In this document: piece after piece, positions 17,065 to 26,569 of the stretch | How positions within the stretch are numbered: position 1 is the stretch's first letter | Layout of the letters: every line of letters starts with the position of its first letter | Assembly: GCA_012797605.1 (NCBI GenBank) | Contig: JAAZOT010000056.1 | Coordinates: 1 to 53,861 of the forward strand | Direction: 5' to 3' | Length of the DNA: 53,861 nucleotides | Source: Spirochaetales bacterium | Lineage (GTDB): Bacteria > Spirochaetota > JAAYUW01 | Notes under the pieces: generated by a model | What the model saw: only the letters and a program-made list of their open reading frames with translations | Databases searched by the model: none | Told to the model about the DNA's origin: nothing | Made by a program: the position numbers and the translations under genes

Positions 17065-18969
17065 ATGAATAAATATTTTACTTTTATCTTAATATTATCC
17101 TTTCTTATAATTTTTAGCTTTCAAAATTCAAATGCTGTCAGTTATTATCAAAATGGATTGAATTTTGAAGAGAAAAAAGAGTACTTAAAAGCGATAGAAC
17201 AGTTTTTAAAAGCCATAGAGCTTAATCCAAACTACTTTGATGCTTATTATCATCTAGCATCTTGCTATTTTCTACTTGAAAAGTATGAAGAAGCAAATGA
17301 TATTATACAGAAAGGTTTAAGACTCGAATATGAAGATAACCCATCTTTGCTTTTATATGCAAAAATACTCATAAAACTTGGAGATCTTGCAAAAGCCGAA
17401 GGTATCTGCGACTCAATTATTAATCGAAACCCGACTTTTCTTGATGCCTATTTTTTAAAAGCTGAGATTAAGATTTATCAATCAAAAATAAGTGAAGCCT
17501 TTGATATCTATTCTAAACTTTTAAGAAGATATCCTGATGATTGGAAGGTAAATCTCTACCTTTATAAATTTTATCAAAACATCGGAAAGGATAAAGAATC
17601 ACTTATATATTTGAGAAAAGCTTTAGATCTTGCTCCATATGAGCCTGCAGTTTTTGAGGAATTATCTTACTATTATTTTAATAAAAATGATATTCCTCAA
17701 ACCGAAGAATTTTTGCAAAGATTATTTGAACTTGATCCAAAAAATCCACAAGGACTTTTTATAAAAGCATATATACTAATAAAACTGGATAAATTTGAAG
17801 AGGCTTCAAATATTCTTCAAAAACTTTATGAGATTTATCCGACAAGATTAAATGTACTTTGGCTAAACTCATATCTGGCAGAAAAATTAAATAATTACGA
17901 TAAAGCAATTAAACTTTTAAGTTCTACGTTGACATTGTTCCCCTATGATGAAATGGTAAGGTTTTATTTAGAAGAGTTGATTATCAAAGCCAATCAAATG
18001 CAATTTTATGATTTAAGATCTCAACTTGCTGAGTATAATTTTAAGTGGGCAAATTTTTTCTTTTCAAATGGTTTTTCACTTAAAGGTGAAATCTTACTCA
18101 GAAGAGCAGTTAGGCTTATGCCTATGAATACAAATTATAGATGGACCTTAAGTGAAATGTTCAGATCTAGAAAAGCATATTTTAAGCAACTTGAACAGTA
18201 TAACATACTTAAAGACCTTGGATATAGTGGTATTTCAACAAAGATAGATGTTTTAACTTACTCTTTGAGAAATTCACTTGAAAATAAATATAAGATAAAA
18301 CCATACTCCATTACAGATAGCTTCGTTACTTTAGGAATTTTCGCAATGCCTTCAAATTTTAGAGAAGATCACTATAATATAAATCTCATCTTTTCTCAGA
18401 TGCTATTTGATAAACTTGCATCTATATATGGGATAAATCTTTACCTCCATAATGAAAATATAGATTCTTTAGAGCAAATAGCTAAGATTTCTAAAGAAAA
18501 AAATATTGATTATGCTATTATAATAGATAATATCGAACCTGTTCCTAGAAATGGTTATAGAATCTATACCAAAATGATAAATCCAGATAATTTATATACC
18601 CTTGATACCAAAATTTTTTATGCAAGTCTAGATTTCCCTATTCTTGAAATATCCTTATATTCCAAAGAATATATCAACTCTATCATACCTTGTCGAGGCA
18701 AAGTTCTAGATGCTGTTGGTAGTACAGTTCTTGTAAACATCGGTTATATTAACGGAATAACAAAAGATACTGAGTTTATAATAATAAATAAAAATCAACT
18801 TAAGAAGAATTTCAACTCATTTGGTTTTAATACTGAAATAGGTGTTATGGCAACAGCTAAAATAAAAGAACTTTCTGAAACCTGTGCATTACTTGAAATA
18901 ACTAAAAAAGACATATACTCAAAAGTAAATATTGGTGATTTTGTATTTATAGCACCAAAGAAAAAATAA
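17065..18969 (+). CDS. Exported TPR protein with FlgT-like C-terminal domain
   Basis: 634 aa. A cleavable-looking signal peptide ends near SFQNSNA (about residue 24). At least seven TPR units follow (about 25-390), beginning QNGLNFEEKKEYLKAIEQFLKAIELNPNYFDAYYHLA. About 410-540 is an alpha/beta region with IDYAIIIDNIEP, similar in style to CsgG/FlgT-type fold segments. The last ~95 residues (GKVLDAVGSTVLVNIGYINGITKDTEFIII ... GVMATAKIKEL) resemble the FlgT C-terminal SH3-like domain found in envelope proteins. AAGGAAAG precedes the ATG. It is probably periplasmic or outer-membrane associated; function unknown. Confidence 0.65.
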   Translation: MNKYFTFILILSFLIIFSFQNSNAVSYYQNGLNFEEKKEYLKAIEQFLKAIELNPNYFDAYYHLASCYFLLEKYEEANDIIQKGLRLEYEDNPSLLLYAKILIKLGDLAKAEGICDSIINRNPTFLDAYFLKAEIKIYQSKISEAFDIYSKLLRRYPDDWKVNLYLYKFYQNIGKDKESLIYLRKALDLAPYEPAVFEELSYYYFNKNDIPQTEEFLQRLFELDPKNPQGLFIKAYILIKLDKFEEASNILQKLYEIYPTRLNVLWLNSYLAEKLNNYDKAIKLLSSTLTLFPYDEMVRFYLEELIIKANQMQFYDLRSQLAEYNFKWANFFFSNGFSLKGEILLRRAVRLMPMNTNYRWTLSEMFRSRKAYFKQLEQYNILKDLGYSGISTKIDVLTYSLRNSLENKYKIKPYSITDSFVTLGIFAMPSNFREDHYNINLIFSQMLFDKLASIYGINLYLHNENIDSLEQIAKISKEKNIDYAIIIDNIEPVPRNGYRIYTKMINPDNLYTLDTKIFYASLDFPILEISLYSKEYINSIIPCRGKVLDAVGSTVLVNIGYINGITKDTEFIIINKNQLKKNFNSFGFNTEIGVMATAKIKELSETCALLEITKKDIYSKVNIGDFVFIAPKKK

Positions 18970-19016
18970 GTTTTGATAATCAAATTATTACAAAAATTAT
19001 AAGGAGCTAACAAATA

Positions 19017-19565
19017 ATGTACAAATTTAACCTTCATAAGGATAGTTTTGTTAAATCTCACTTATATATGGTATCAAAATCAAAAAAGATAAGCATTGCT
19101 TTATCAACAAACTTATTTAATGTCCTAGTATTACTTAATTTAATGGGTATTATATCTATCCAACTGACTCAAAAGACAAAATCATTATGGCATTCTATAA
19201 TTTTTATTTTTTCTTATATATTTTTATTTTTTCTTTATGATATATCGCAAAAATTTTGGTACAAATTATTCTATAGAGAAATTATAAATGAAAAGTTTGG
19301 AAAAGAAGAATTTATAGAAATAGCAATAGATTTTGACGATTTTTATTTTTATTGGATAGATAAAAGTGGAGAAAGTTAGATTTTATACAATGCTATAGAT
19401 AAATTTGTTAAGACAAAAAAATATATTTTTTTGATTTTAAAGAATAAAGATATCTTGCCTATTCCACAAAATTTTAAAGGATTTGAAGATTTTATTTCTA
19501 AGATAAAAGTCGTACTTAAAACTAAAGGAATCGATTTTATGGAAGATTTAAAGAGCAAAATTTAA
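19017..19565 (+). pseudogene. YcxB-like membrane protein gene interrupted by an in-frame TAG
   Basis: The track shows 120 aa ending at TAG (19377-19379). Reading on in the same frame gives ILYNAIDKFVKTKKYIFLIL and then ILPIPQNFKGFEDF, ending at TAA 19563-19565, for 182 codons in all. The joined product looks like YcxB-family proteins: two membrane helices (about 30-50 and 58-80), then a conserved C-terminal domain whose core (a SxxxWxxI segment, a strand pair, and IP) straddles the stop. A single change from AAG or another sense codon to TAG would explain it. AAGGAG precedes the start. TAG is a normal stop elsewhere (e.g. 1257), so a recent nonsense mutation is likelier than recoding. YcxB function is unknown. 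Confidence 0.7.
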
Positions 19566-19642
19566 TAACGCCAAGAAAAAGATTTGAGATGCAATTCTTA
19601 TAAATCTTTATTATCAAAAATCTTAAAGGTAAATAAAAAGGG

Positions 19643-20035
19643 ATGAATAAAACTTTAGAAAACCTTAAAGAAAAAGCAAAAAGTATAAAGAATGAAATAA
19701 AAACACTATATTTTGCATATAAAAACCCAAAAACACCAATTTTACCTAAGTTTATTATAATCTTAACCATAGGTTATGCTTTAAGTCCAATTGATTTGAT
19801 TCCAGATTTTATCCCTATCCTTGGTTATCTTGATGATTTAATTATTCTTCCAGCATTGATAATGTTATCTATAAAGTTAATACCAAAAAATATAATAGAG
19901 ATTTCAAGGAAAGAAGCCGAAACCGAAAATATAAACTTGAAAAAGAATTGGGTTTTCGCAATTTTATTTATTATAATTTGGATTCTTATTATCTTTTTTA
20001 TAGTAAAAGGAATTTTGAAGTTTGTAAAGTTTTAG
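19643..20035 (+). CDS. DUF1232 (YkvA-like) membrane protein
   Basis: 130 aa. The DUF1232 core GYALSPIDLIPDFIPILGYLDDLIILPALI is at about 45-75, followed by a second hydrophobic segment at the C terminus (NWVFAILFIIIWILIIFFIV). The SPIDLIPDFIPxxGxxDD motif defines this widespread small-protein family of unknown function. AAGGG stands close before the ATG. It follows the broken YcxB-like gene by 77 bp on the same strand and converges with the exported-protein cassette. Confidence 0.85.
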   Translation: MNKTLENLKEKAKSIKNEIKTLYFAYKNPKTPILPKFIIILTIGYALSPIDLIPDFIPILGYLDDLIILPALIMLSIKLIPKNIIEISRKEAETENINLKKNWVFAILFIIIWILIIFFIVKGILKFVKF

Positions 20036-20060
20036 TTTTAAAACAATTCTGTAAATATAA

Positions 20061-21596
20061 TCAATAATATTCACATTTTAATGTATAACTCTTTGTTTGA
20101 TTAAAAGATTCGTTTGAACCATAAACCAGAATATAAATCTGTTCAATTTGGGATAATAGTTGTTGTTCAATAGCAATTTCTTCAATAGAATCATCTGGAA
20201 GTGAAGATTGTAAAAGATATAGTTCAGAATTTTTGTAATAATAGATTTTCAGATCATAATCACATTCCTCTGGTGGAATCAATATTATTTTTAAGCCATT
20301 ATTTGTTATCACAGGAAAAGTGAAATAATCATAATCATTTTCGCACCATATATAAGATTGGATATTAAAAGGAATTTGAAGTAAAAAAGCCTTTGTTTTT
20401 GAACCATTTGGTTCATAGCTATCACAATTTTCTATCCCACTATGATTATAAGATAAGATGAAGTCAAGATAAAATGGATATTTTTCGCAGAAATATACAT
20501 TTTCAGGGTTATAGCAACTAACATAATTATCATAGGATGGGTACTTTGGAAAATATATGGATATCCCAGTTAATAATTCTGGATAATTTGATATGACTAT
20601 TTTTGAAAGTTCATTTTCAAGCTCAAAAGATTGTAAACTAAAAACACTAAAATCAACAGTTGTTTGAGCAAAATTACTTATTTTATCTCTTTGTTGCCTT
20701 AAAGCCGATATAGATATAGAAGGTAAAATATTCTTAAATTTATCTATAAAAGATAATAAGGCTTTATCTTTATCTATTTTTAAGGCAGAAATAGATATAT
20801 CATTATTATTATTTTCAATGTAATAATTTACATAGGAAGTGCAAATATCATCGATAATTACTTCGATATCTTTTTTGGAAAAAATCGAAGATATAAGTTC
20901 TTTATATGGCATACCATCCGCTGGAATAGGTTTTTGTGAAAATATAATATAATCTACTAGATCTATAAAGTTATAAGCGACTTCCAAAGTTGCCATATTA
21001 CAAGCATCTAGTATTATTAAATCAAGATGAAAATTTTTAACTTTTAAAAGACAAGATCTCAATTGTCTCATATATATAACGGATTCTGATTCTTCATCAC
21101 TGCATATTTCTTTATTTTTAGATCTCCAGCCACCTCCATGATTCCAAATATCGAGATAATAGTGTTTGGAAGGATAATTCTTAACTGCAAACTCGCAGAA
21201 TTTTTGGATAGTTTCTGGATTTCCCATATCTAGATCTTCATCTATATATAAAGTTGTTAATCCAAGTTCATCTGAAGATAATTCCTCTAATTCTCCATCA
21301 GGATTATATACTATTTTATAAAGCCTTGTATCATCCCAATCTTCATATGTTATAGGTCCATCATACATCCTGTCTATCAAAACAAGAGCTACACAATTAT
21401 TCTCGTTTTCACAATATCCACTTATTATTTCGTCAAAATCTTTTATGGCAAAATCATCAAGGTTGTTTGCTCCATCAATATAAAATAAAAAAACCTTATC
21501 ATAGATAATATTTTGAAAAAAGATACATGCATTTAAAAAAGACATAATAATTAATACAAAAATAAATAAAATTAAAGCATAATAATATCTTTTCAT
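20061..21596 (-). CDS. Clostripain-family (C11) cysteine peptidase lipoprotein
   Basis: 511 aa from the ATG at 21596; the track's GTG start adds three residues. The signal peptide ends in SFLNAC (Cys24), a good lipobox. The caspase-like peptidase core has the catalytic His in YLDIWNHGGGW (His153) and the nucleophile in LIILDACNMATLEVAY (Cys199), both characteristic of clostripain/C11 enzymes that cleave after Arg or Lys. The C-terminal ~130 residues (from YEPNGSKTKAFLLQIPFNIQSY) look like a beta-sandwich pre-peptidase domain. It is the last gene of the exported cassette; its spacer and signal region resemble those of the propeller genes upstream. Confidence 0.88.
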   Translation of the reverse strand: MKRYYYALILFIFVLIIMSFLNACIFFQNIIYDKVFLFYIDGANNLDDFAIKDFDEIISGYCENENNCVALVLIDRMYDGPITYEDWDDTRLYKIVYNPDGELEELSSDELGLTTLYIDEDLDMGNPETIQKFCEFAVKNYPSKHYYLDIWNHGGGWRSKNKEICSDEESESVIYMRQLRSCLLKVKNFHLDLIILDACNMATLEVAYNFIDLVDYIIFSQKPIPADGMPYKELISSIFSKKDIEVIIDDICTSYVNYYIENNNNDISISALKIDKDKALLSFIDKFKNILPSISISALRQQRDKISNFAQTTVDFSVFSLQSFELENELSKIVISNYPELLTGISIYFPKYPSYDNYVSCYNPENVYFCEKYPFYLDFILSYNHSGIENCDSYEPNGSKTKAFLLQIPFNIQSYIWCENDYDYFTFPVITNNGLKIILIPPEECDYDLKIYYYKNSELYLLQSSLPDDSIEEIAIEQQLLSQIEQIYILVYGSNESFNQTKSYTLKCEYY

Positions 21597-21714
21597 AAAT
21601 CCCACTTTCGATGTTAATTTTCAATATTAATAGGGATAAAACTTATTTATTTTTACTTTTTTTTTTAATTTAATAAGGTAAATGTAAGACCAAAATTAAA
21701 ATATTATAATTCAA

Positions 21715-23265
21715 CTATATCAATTTCAATATTATTCTATCTTTATCCATTTTATTTTCATATAGTTCATTGAAAGATATTCTATTATCTTTATTTTCTT
21801 TTATCTCTTCTCCTTTTTTTATACTTTTTTCCCTATCTTTTTCTTTATTCTTTTTTCCTTTTCGTATCTTATATCCCCCATAAAATATAAAACTAATTAC
21901 TATAAATAATGGAATAATAAAATACTCTGTCCTATATCTTTCACTTATTTCAAAGCAATAAAAATAGTCTGTCCATGTTGCAACATATATTCTATTACCA
22001 ACAACCCATAAAGGGTTTCTAACTCCAACTCCAGTATATATATCTTCTATTCTACCTACTTTTTTACCAGTTGTAATATCATATATTATTATTGCAGAAA
22101 TTGAATATACTGGTTGAATATACCATTTGTTATTCATAACTACACCCATAGCATAATTATTGTTAAGACTATCATTTGATGGATCTTCATATAAAGAATT
22201 ATCTGTAAACCATATTAACTTTCCATTGGTAATATCAAAGCAACCAACATAATAATTAAAACATGGATATATTAGCTTACCATTAAAGTATGTAAGAGGA
22301 GCTTCAGGTGCTGAACTTCCATATTCTGGTGTCATATCAGATGGACTTTCCCATATCTTTTCATAATCTTTGCTTTCATCATAACATGCAAATCTATAGT
22401 CTCTATGATAGCCACTATCATCGCGCATAAGGTATGAACTTATTATTTTATTATCAATAACAGTTGGACCAAGCCAATTCCAAACATCATTTGATTCTTG
22501 TTCTTCTATTATCTTTATTATACATTCTTCATTTGTATAAGAAGGATCCGCAAGTTTTTCACAGTCAAGAACTATTAATGCAGCATTTTTGGGATAATCA
22601 GAAGTTATATACATCTTTCCATTGTATATGCATTTATATGAGTTCATAACTACTTCAAAATCAAAAACTCTACTATTCAAAAGAACTGGTGTTGTACTTT
22701 CTTTATCAAAGCAAAATATCGTGAGTTGGTGATAAGTATTTCCTGAATAATCATAGCTTAATATTACAAAATTCGTATTACCATCAGTATCTGGTGCTAT
22801 TCCGTCATAAGCACCTCCATCTATTAAAAGATATTTCCCATAATATTGTCCACTTTCTGCATCAACTATATGTAGATAATAGTTATTTCCTGGAATAGAA
22901 AAATAAAATGAAATTATATATAATAAATTTCCAAGTTTTTTTACCTGTCTTATATTATCTTGTGACGGATCTAAAGATGATTCTGTTATATTTGTCTTCC
23001 ATTTTAAGTTTCCATCTAAATCGTATTTTAATACATATGCTTCATCATTTAAGCAATCTTCTGCAGCTAAATAAAAATATGTACCATCAAAATCATTATA
23101 GTTCATTGATGCTATAGATAATCCAACATGTTTTTCCCATATCAGTTGATGATCGATAGATTCTTTGAATTTCAATTCACCATTGTTCCACCATATACAG
23201 CTACTAAAGGATATTAAGATTATTAGAGAAAATAAAAATAATACTATTAAATAATATCTTTTCAT
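21715..23265 (-). CDS. PQQ-type beta-propeller lipoprotein with C-terminal membrane helix (copy A)
   Basis: 516 aa from the ATG at 23265; the track's TTG start is unlikely given its paralogues. The lipobox region is LISFSSCIWW. The body has repeats such as EAYVLKYDLDGNLKWKTNI and GCFDITNGKLIWFTDNSL, the strand-Trp pattern of PQQ-like (YncE/BamB-style) propeller blades. Near the C terminus a helix (YFIIPLFIVISFIFYGGYKI) is followed by a Lys/Glu-rich tail, an unusual second anchor for a lipoprotein. It is a near-identical tandem paralogue of the upstream gene (23386-24927). It is probably surface or periplasmic; ligand unknown. Confidence 0.8.
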   Translation of the reverse strand: MKRYYLIVLFLFSLIILISFSSCIWWNNGELKFKESIDHQLIWEKHVGLSIASMNYNDFDGTYFYLAAEDCLNDEAYVLKYDLDGNLKWKTNITESSLDPSQDNIRQVKKLGNLLYIISFYFSIPGNNYYLHIVDAESGQYYGKYLLIDGGAYDGIAPDTDGNTNFVILSYDYSGNTYHQLTIFCFDKESTTPVLLNSRVFDFEVVMNSYKCIYNGKMYITSDYPKNAALIVLDCEKLADPSYTNEECIIKIIEEQESNDVWNWLGPTVIDNKIISSYLMRDDSGYHRDYRFACYDESKDYEKIWESPSDMTPEYGSSAPEAPLTYFNGKLIYPCFNYYVGCFDITNGKLIWFTDNSLYEDPSNDSLNNNYAMGVVMNNKWYIQPVYSISAIIIYDITTGKKVGRIEDIYTGVGVRNPLWVVGNRIYVATWTDYFYCFEISERYRTEYFIIPLFIVISFIFYGGYKIRKGKKNKEKDREKSIKKGEEIKENKDNRISFNELYENKMDKDRIILKLI

Positions 23266-23385
23266 AAATCCCACTTCCAATATTAATCTTTCAATATTAA
23301 TAGGGATAAAACTTTATCTTTTTTACTTTTTATTTTAACTTAACAAGGTAAATACAAGATTAAAAACTAAAATATAAAAATTCAA

Positions 23386-24927
23386 CTATACCAATTTCAA
23401 TATTATTTTATCTTTATCCATTTTATTTTCATATAGTTCATTAGATAATATTATATTATCCTTATTTTCTATTATCTCTTCTCCTTTTTTTATGTTTTTT
23501 TCCATCTCTTTACTTTTGTTCTTTTTGCATTTTCCTATCTTATATCCCCCATAAAATATAAAACTAATTACTATAAATAATGGAATAATAAAATACTCTG
23601 TCCTATATCTTTCACTTATTTCAAAGCAATAAAAATAGTCTGTCCATGTTGCAACATATATTCTATTACCAACCACCCATAAAGGGTTTCTAACTCCAGC
23701 TCAAGTTGGTATATTTTCTATTCTTCCAACCTTTTTTCCAGTTGTAATATCATATATAATTATTGCACTGTTCGAATTTACTGGTTGAATATACCATTTG
23801 TTATTCATAACTGCACCCATAGCATCATTATTGTTACCCCTATCATTTGCTGGATCTTCACATAAAGAATTATCTGTAAACCATAGCAATTTCCCATTGT
23901 TAACATCAAAGCATCCAACATAATAATTAAAACATGGATATATTACCTTACCATTAAAATAGGTTAGAGGAGCTTTAGGTGGTGAATTTCCTACTATAGG
24001 TATCATATTTGAAGGACTTTCCCATATCTTTTCATAATCTTTGCTTTCATCATAACATGCGAATCTATAATCATTGTCTGCTACAGAATATGAACTGATT
24101 ATTTTATTATCAATAACAGTTGGACCAAGCCAATTCCAAACATCATTTGATTCTTGTTCTTCTATTATCTTTATTATACATTCTTCATTTGTATAAGAAG
24201 GATTCGCAAGTTTTTCACAGTCAAGAACTATTAATGCAGCATTTTTGGGATAATCAGAAGTTATATACATCTTTCCATCATATATACATTTATATGAGTT
24301 CATAACTACTTCAAAATCAAAAACTCTACTATTCAAAAGAACTGGTGTTGTACTTTCTTTATCAAAGCAAAATATCGTGAGTTTGCGATAAGTATTTCCA
24401 GAATAATCGCAGCTTAATATTACAAAATTCGTATTACCATCAGTATCTGGTGCTATTCCGTCATAAGCACTTCCTTCTGTTAAAAGATATTTCCCATAAT
24501 ATTGTCCGCTTTCTGCATCAACTATATGTAGATAATAGCTATTTCCTGGAATAGAAAAATTAAATGAAATTATATATAATAAATTTCCAAGTTTTTTTAC
24601 CTGTACTATAGTATCTTGTGATGGATCTGAAGATAATTGAGTTATATTTATCTTCCATTTTAAGTTTCCATCTAAATCGTATTTTAATACATATGCTTCA
24701 TCATTTAAGCAATCTTTTGCAGCTAAATAAAAATATTGTCCATCAAAATCATTATAGTTCATTGATGCTATAGATAATCCAACATATTTTTCCCATATCA
24801 GTTGATGATCGATAGATTCTTTGAACTTCCAATCATTTTCGTTATTGTTCCACCATATACAACTACTAAAGGATATTATAAATATTAGAGAAAATAAAAA
24901 TAATACTATTAAATAATATCTTTTCAT
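23386..24927 (-). pseudogene. Propeller lipoprotein copy B, interrupted by an in-frame TGA
   Basis: The track splits this into 23701-24927 and 23386-23676, but both lie in one frame of 514 codons. Copy A reads RIEDIYTGVGVRNPLWVVGNRIY; copy B reads RIENIPT-stop-AGVRNPLWVVGNRIY, with TGA at 23701-23703 where copy A has GGA. One G-to-T change explains it. The truncated product keeps the lipobox (SFSSCIWW) and most of the propeller but loses the last blade, the membrane helix and the charged tail, so it could still be a secreted lipoprotein. AAAGGAT precedes the ATG. Identity with copy A is very high over the full length. Confidence 0.85.
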
Positions 24928-24952
24928 AAATTATCCTTTTAAGAATATTAGT

Positions 24953-24968
24953 AGGGGGATAACCCCCC
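24953..24968. other. GC-rich hairpin between lipase and propeller genes
   Basis: AGGGGG-ATAA-CCCCCC is a compact GC hairpin in very AT-rich DNA, 26 bp before the copy B start codon. No U-run follows on the minus strand, so it is more likely an mRNA-stabilising or attenuating element inside the operon than a strong terminator. Confidence 0.5.
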
Positions 24969-25023
24969 ACTTTTAAATTTTTAACTAACAAATATTAAAA
25001 ACAAAAAAATAAAAAATTTAATT

Positions 25024-26556
25024 TTATTGGCTGTTGCCATGTTGATTGTTGTCACTAATAAAATTATATGCATCTTTTAATCTTGATTTTAATTGCTCTT
25101 CTGCTTCTTCTTGTTGTGATGGAATAAGAATATCTTTTCCCGAATCTGGAACAATATGGTTAATATAAGTCATATAGAAGTTTTGGTCTAATTCATATTT
25201 TCTATATCCAACAATTTCCTGACTAGATAAAGGTATTAAAAGATCATGGGAACTGTTATAGTCAGATTTGTTTATAGATCTGTCTATATGATCTTCTGGA
25301 TTATACGAATTTCCTCCATTTGTCACCCAATAGGTAAAATCTGAAGAAAATTTACTCCATAAATCTTTAGCTTTTTTATTTTGTATGCTTTTTATATAAA
25401 AATATGCTCCTAAAAAAAACTGATGTTTTCTCCATAACTTAGTAGCAGAATCAATTGCCGTCACTGCTAAAACATTATGTATTGAACATATCTGATTGAT
25501 AATTATATTCGCTTTATCTACATTCATTATATCACCATTTTTTCCAATCAATGAAGCTCTTTTAATTGTATAGCTTCCACCAGTTTCTTTTTTAATATTT
25601 TCTGGATTATTTAAATCATTTAAGAATGCTGAACCTGGTCTAAATTCTGAGGTTATTTCTCTAACATTTGCTGGATTAGCTCCTCTATATGAAGGTGAAG
25701 ATTGAAGTTCAAGTGCACCTGCTAGAATTTGTCCAAACCATTCGGCTCCCTCAACTTGTGGTAATATATTATCACATAGAAATTTTAAACCTTGCCCACT
25801 TAAAAGAGCAACTCCTTTTTCTTCATCAGATTTAGAAAAAGCATTAAAATTATTTTCAAGTTCCTCAAAATCAATTTTATCTTTTAGTGATTCCTTTGCA
25901 TATTCATATAATTTTACATTTATATTCTCAAAATCATTTTGCTCTTCGGTTGATAATAAAATAGAAATCATTGGTTGAATAGTTAACAATATCAAATCCA
26001 AAAAAGTACTATTTGTAAAATAAGCATCAACACTTGCAATTAAATTCCATCCAACTCTATTACAAACAGCTTTTGCATTTTGTTTTTGTGCAATATATCC
26101 CCCCGTATTTGGTGAATCAAGAGTAATAAAGCCCTTGAATTTGCCACTTGCTATTAAATCTGGATATCTTTCTGCTATATATTGTGCCATACTTCTGACT
26201 CTAAGGCCACCCTGTGAAAAACCAAGTAAAATAAATGGATTATTAATTTTTGGATATAATTCGTCAATCATTTTTTTTGATTTTTCTTTTATCAGCATAT
26301 TACCACTATAATTAGTAAAATCACTTGCCCAATAAGAATCATCTATATTATAAGAATAGAGATCACTCGCAGCACCATCAATGTTATAAACAGTAATACT
26401 ATTGGCTTTCAATAAATCAGAAATATACTGTTTCCAATTAACTAAAATTACATTTGTACCTTCTCCTAAAATTGGAGTTAATACAAATATTAAAAGAATA
26501 AGAATTGTAAAAGATGTTCTTACTATATTTTTTATTTTATTCTTTATGTTTTTCAT
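25024..26556 (-). CDS. Secreted alpha/beta-hydrolase, lipase-like
   Basis: 510 aa from the ATG at 26556, which has AGAGG before it and leaves a 13-bp gap after the previous gene; the longer track start would overlap that gene. A signal peptide (about 8-32, ending LTPILGEG) directs export. The nucleophile elbow is LLGFSQGGLRVRS (Ser114), followed by GKFKGFITLDSPNTGG, the pattern of triacylglycerol lipases and palmitoyl-thioesterase-like hydrolases. Possible Asp and His members of the triad cannot be fixed by eye; SSHDLLIPLSS is a candidate His region. It probably cleaves lipids or esters outside the cell. It belongs to the exported cassette. Confidence 0.82.
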   Translation of the reverse strand: MKNIKNKIKNIVRTSFTILILLIFVLTPILGEGTNVILVNWKQYISDLLKANSITVYNIDGAASDLYSYNIDDSYWASDFTNYSGNMLIKEKSKKMIDELYPKINNPFILLGFSQGGLRVRSMAQYIAERYPDLIASGKFKGFITLDSPNTGGYIAQKQNAKAVCNRVGWNLIASVDAYFTNSTFLDLILLTIQPMISILLSTEEQNDFENINVKLYEYAKESLKDKIDFEELENNFNAFSKSDEEKGVALLSGQGLKFLCDNILPQVEGAEWFGQILAGALELQSSPSYRGANPANVREITSEFRPGSAFLNDLNNPENIKKETGGSYTIKRASLIGKNGDIMNVDKANIIINQICSIHNVLAVTAIDSATKLWRKHQFFLGAYFYIKSIQNKKAKDLWSKFSSDFTYWVTNGGNSYNPEDHIDRSINKSDYNSSHDLLIPLSSQEIVGYRKYELDQNFYMTYINHIVPDSGKDILIPSQQEEAEEQLKSRLKDAYNFISDNNQHGNSQ

Positions 26557-26569
26557 GATCTTACCTCTT

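Larger units (their letters stand above)
21600..24927. repeat. Tandem duplication of propeller gene plus spacer, unit about 1.66 kb
   Basis: Equivalent positions in the two copies are 1656 bp apart (e.g. 22464 and 24120). Similarity includes the spacers after each gene: CAATATTAATAGGGATAAAACT occurs both at about 21622 and about 23293. Long tracts are identical, so the duplication is recent or kept uniform by gene conversion. Confidence 0.85.

Noticed and set aside
19377-19379. TAG read as an amino acid genome-wide
   Set aside because: TAG is the natural stop of the thioredoxin gene (1257) and no other in-frame TAG was seen in conserved genes.
23701-23703. UGA reassigned to glycine (as in some candidate phyla)
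   Set aside because: TGA ends other intact genes here (12514, 40110, 40974, 50941), and most glycines use GGN.
22464-24305. Two matching 61-aa plus-strand ORFs (MDQANSKHHL...)
   Set aside because: They repeat only because the propeller gene on the other strand is duplicated; they are shadows.
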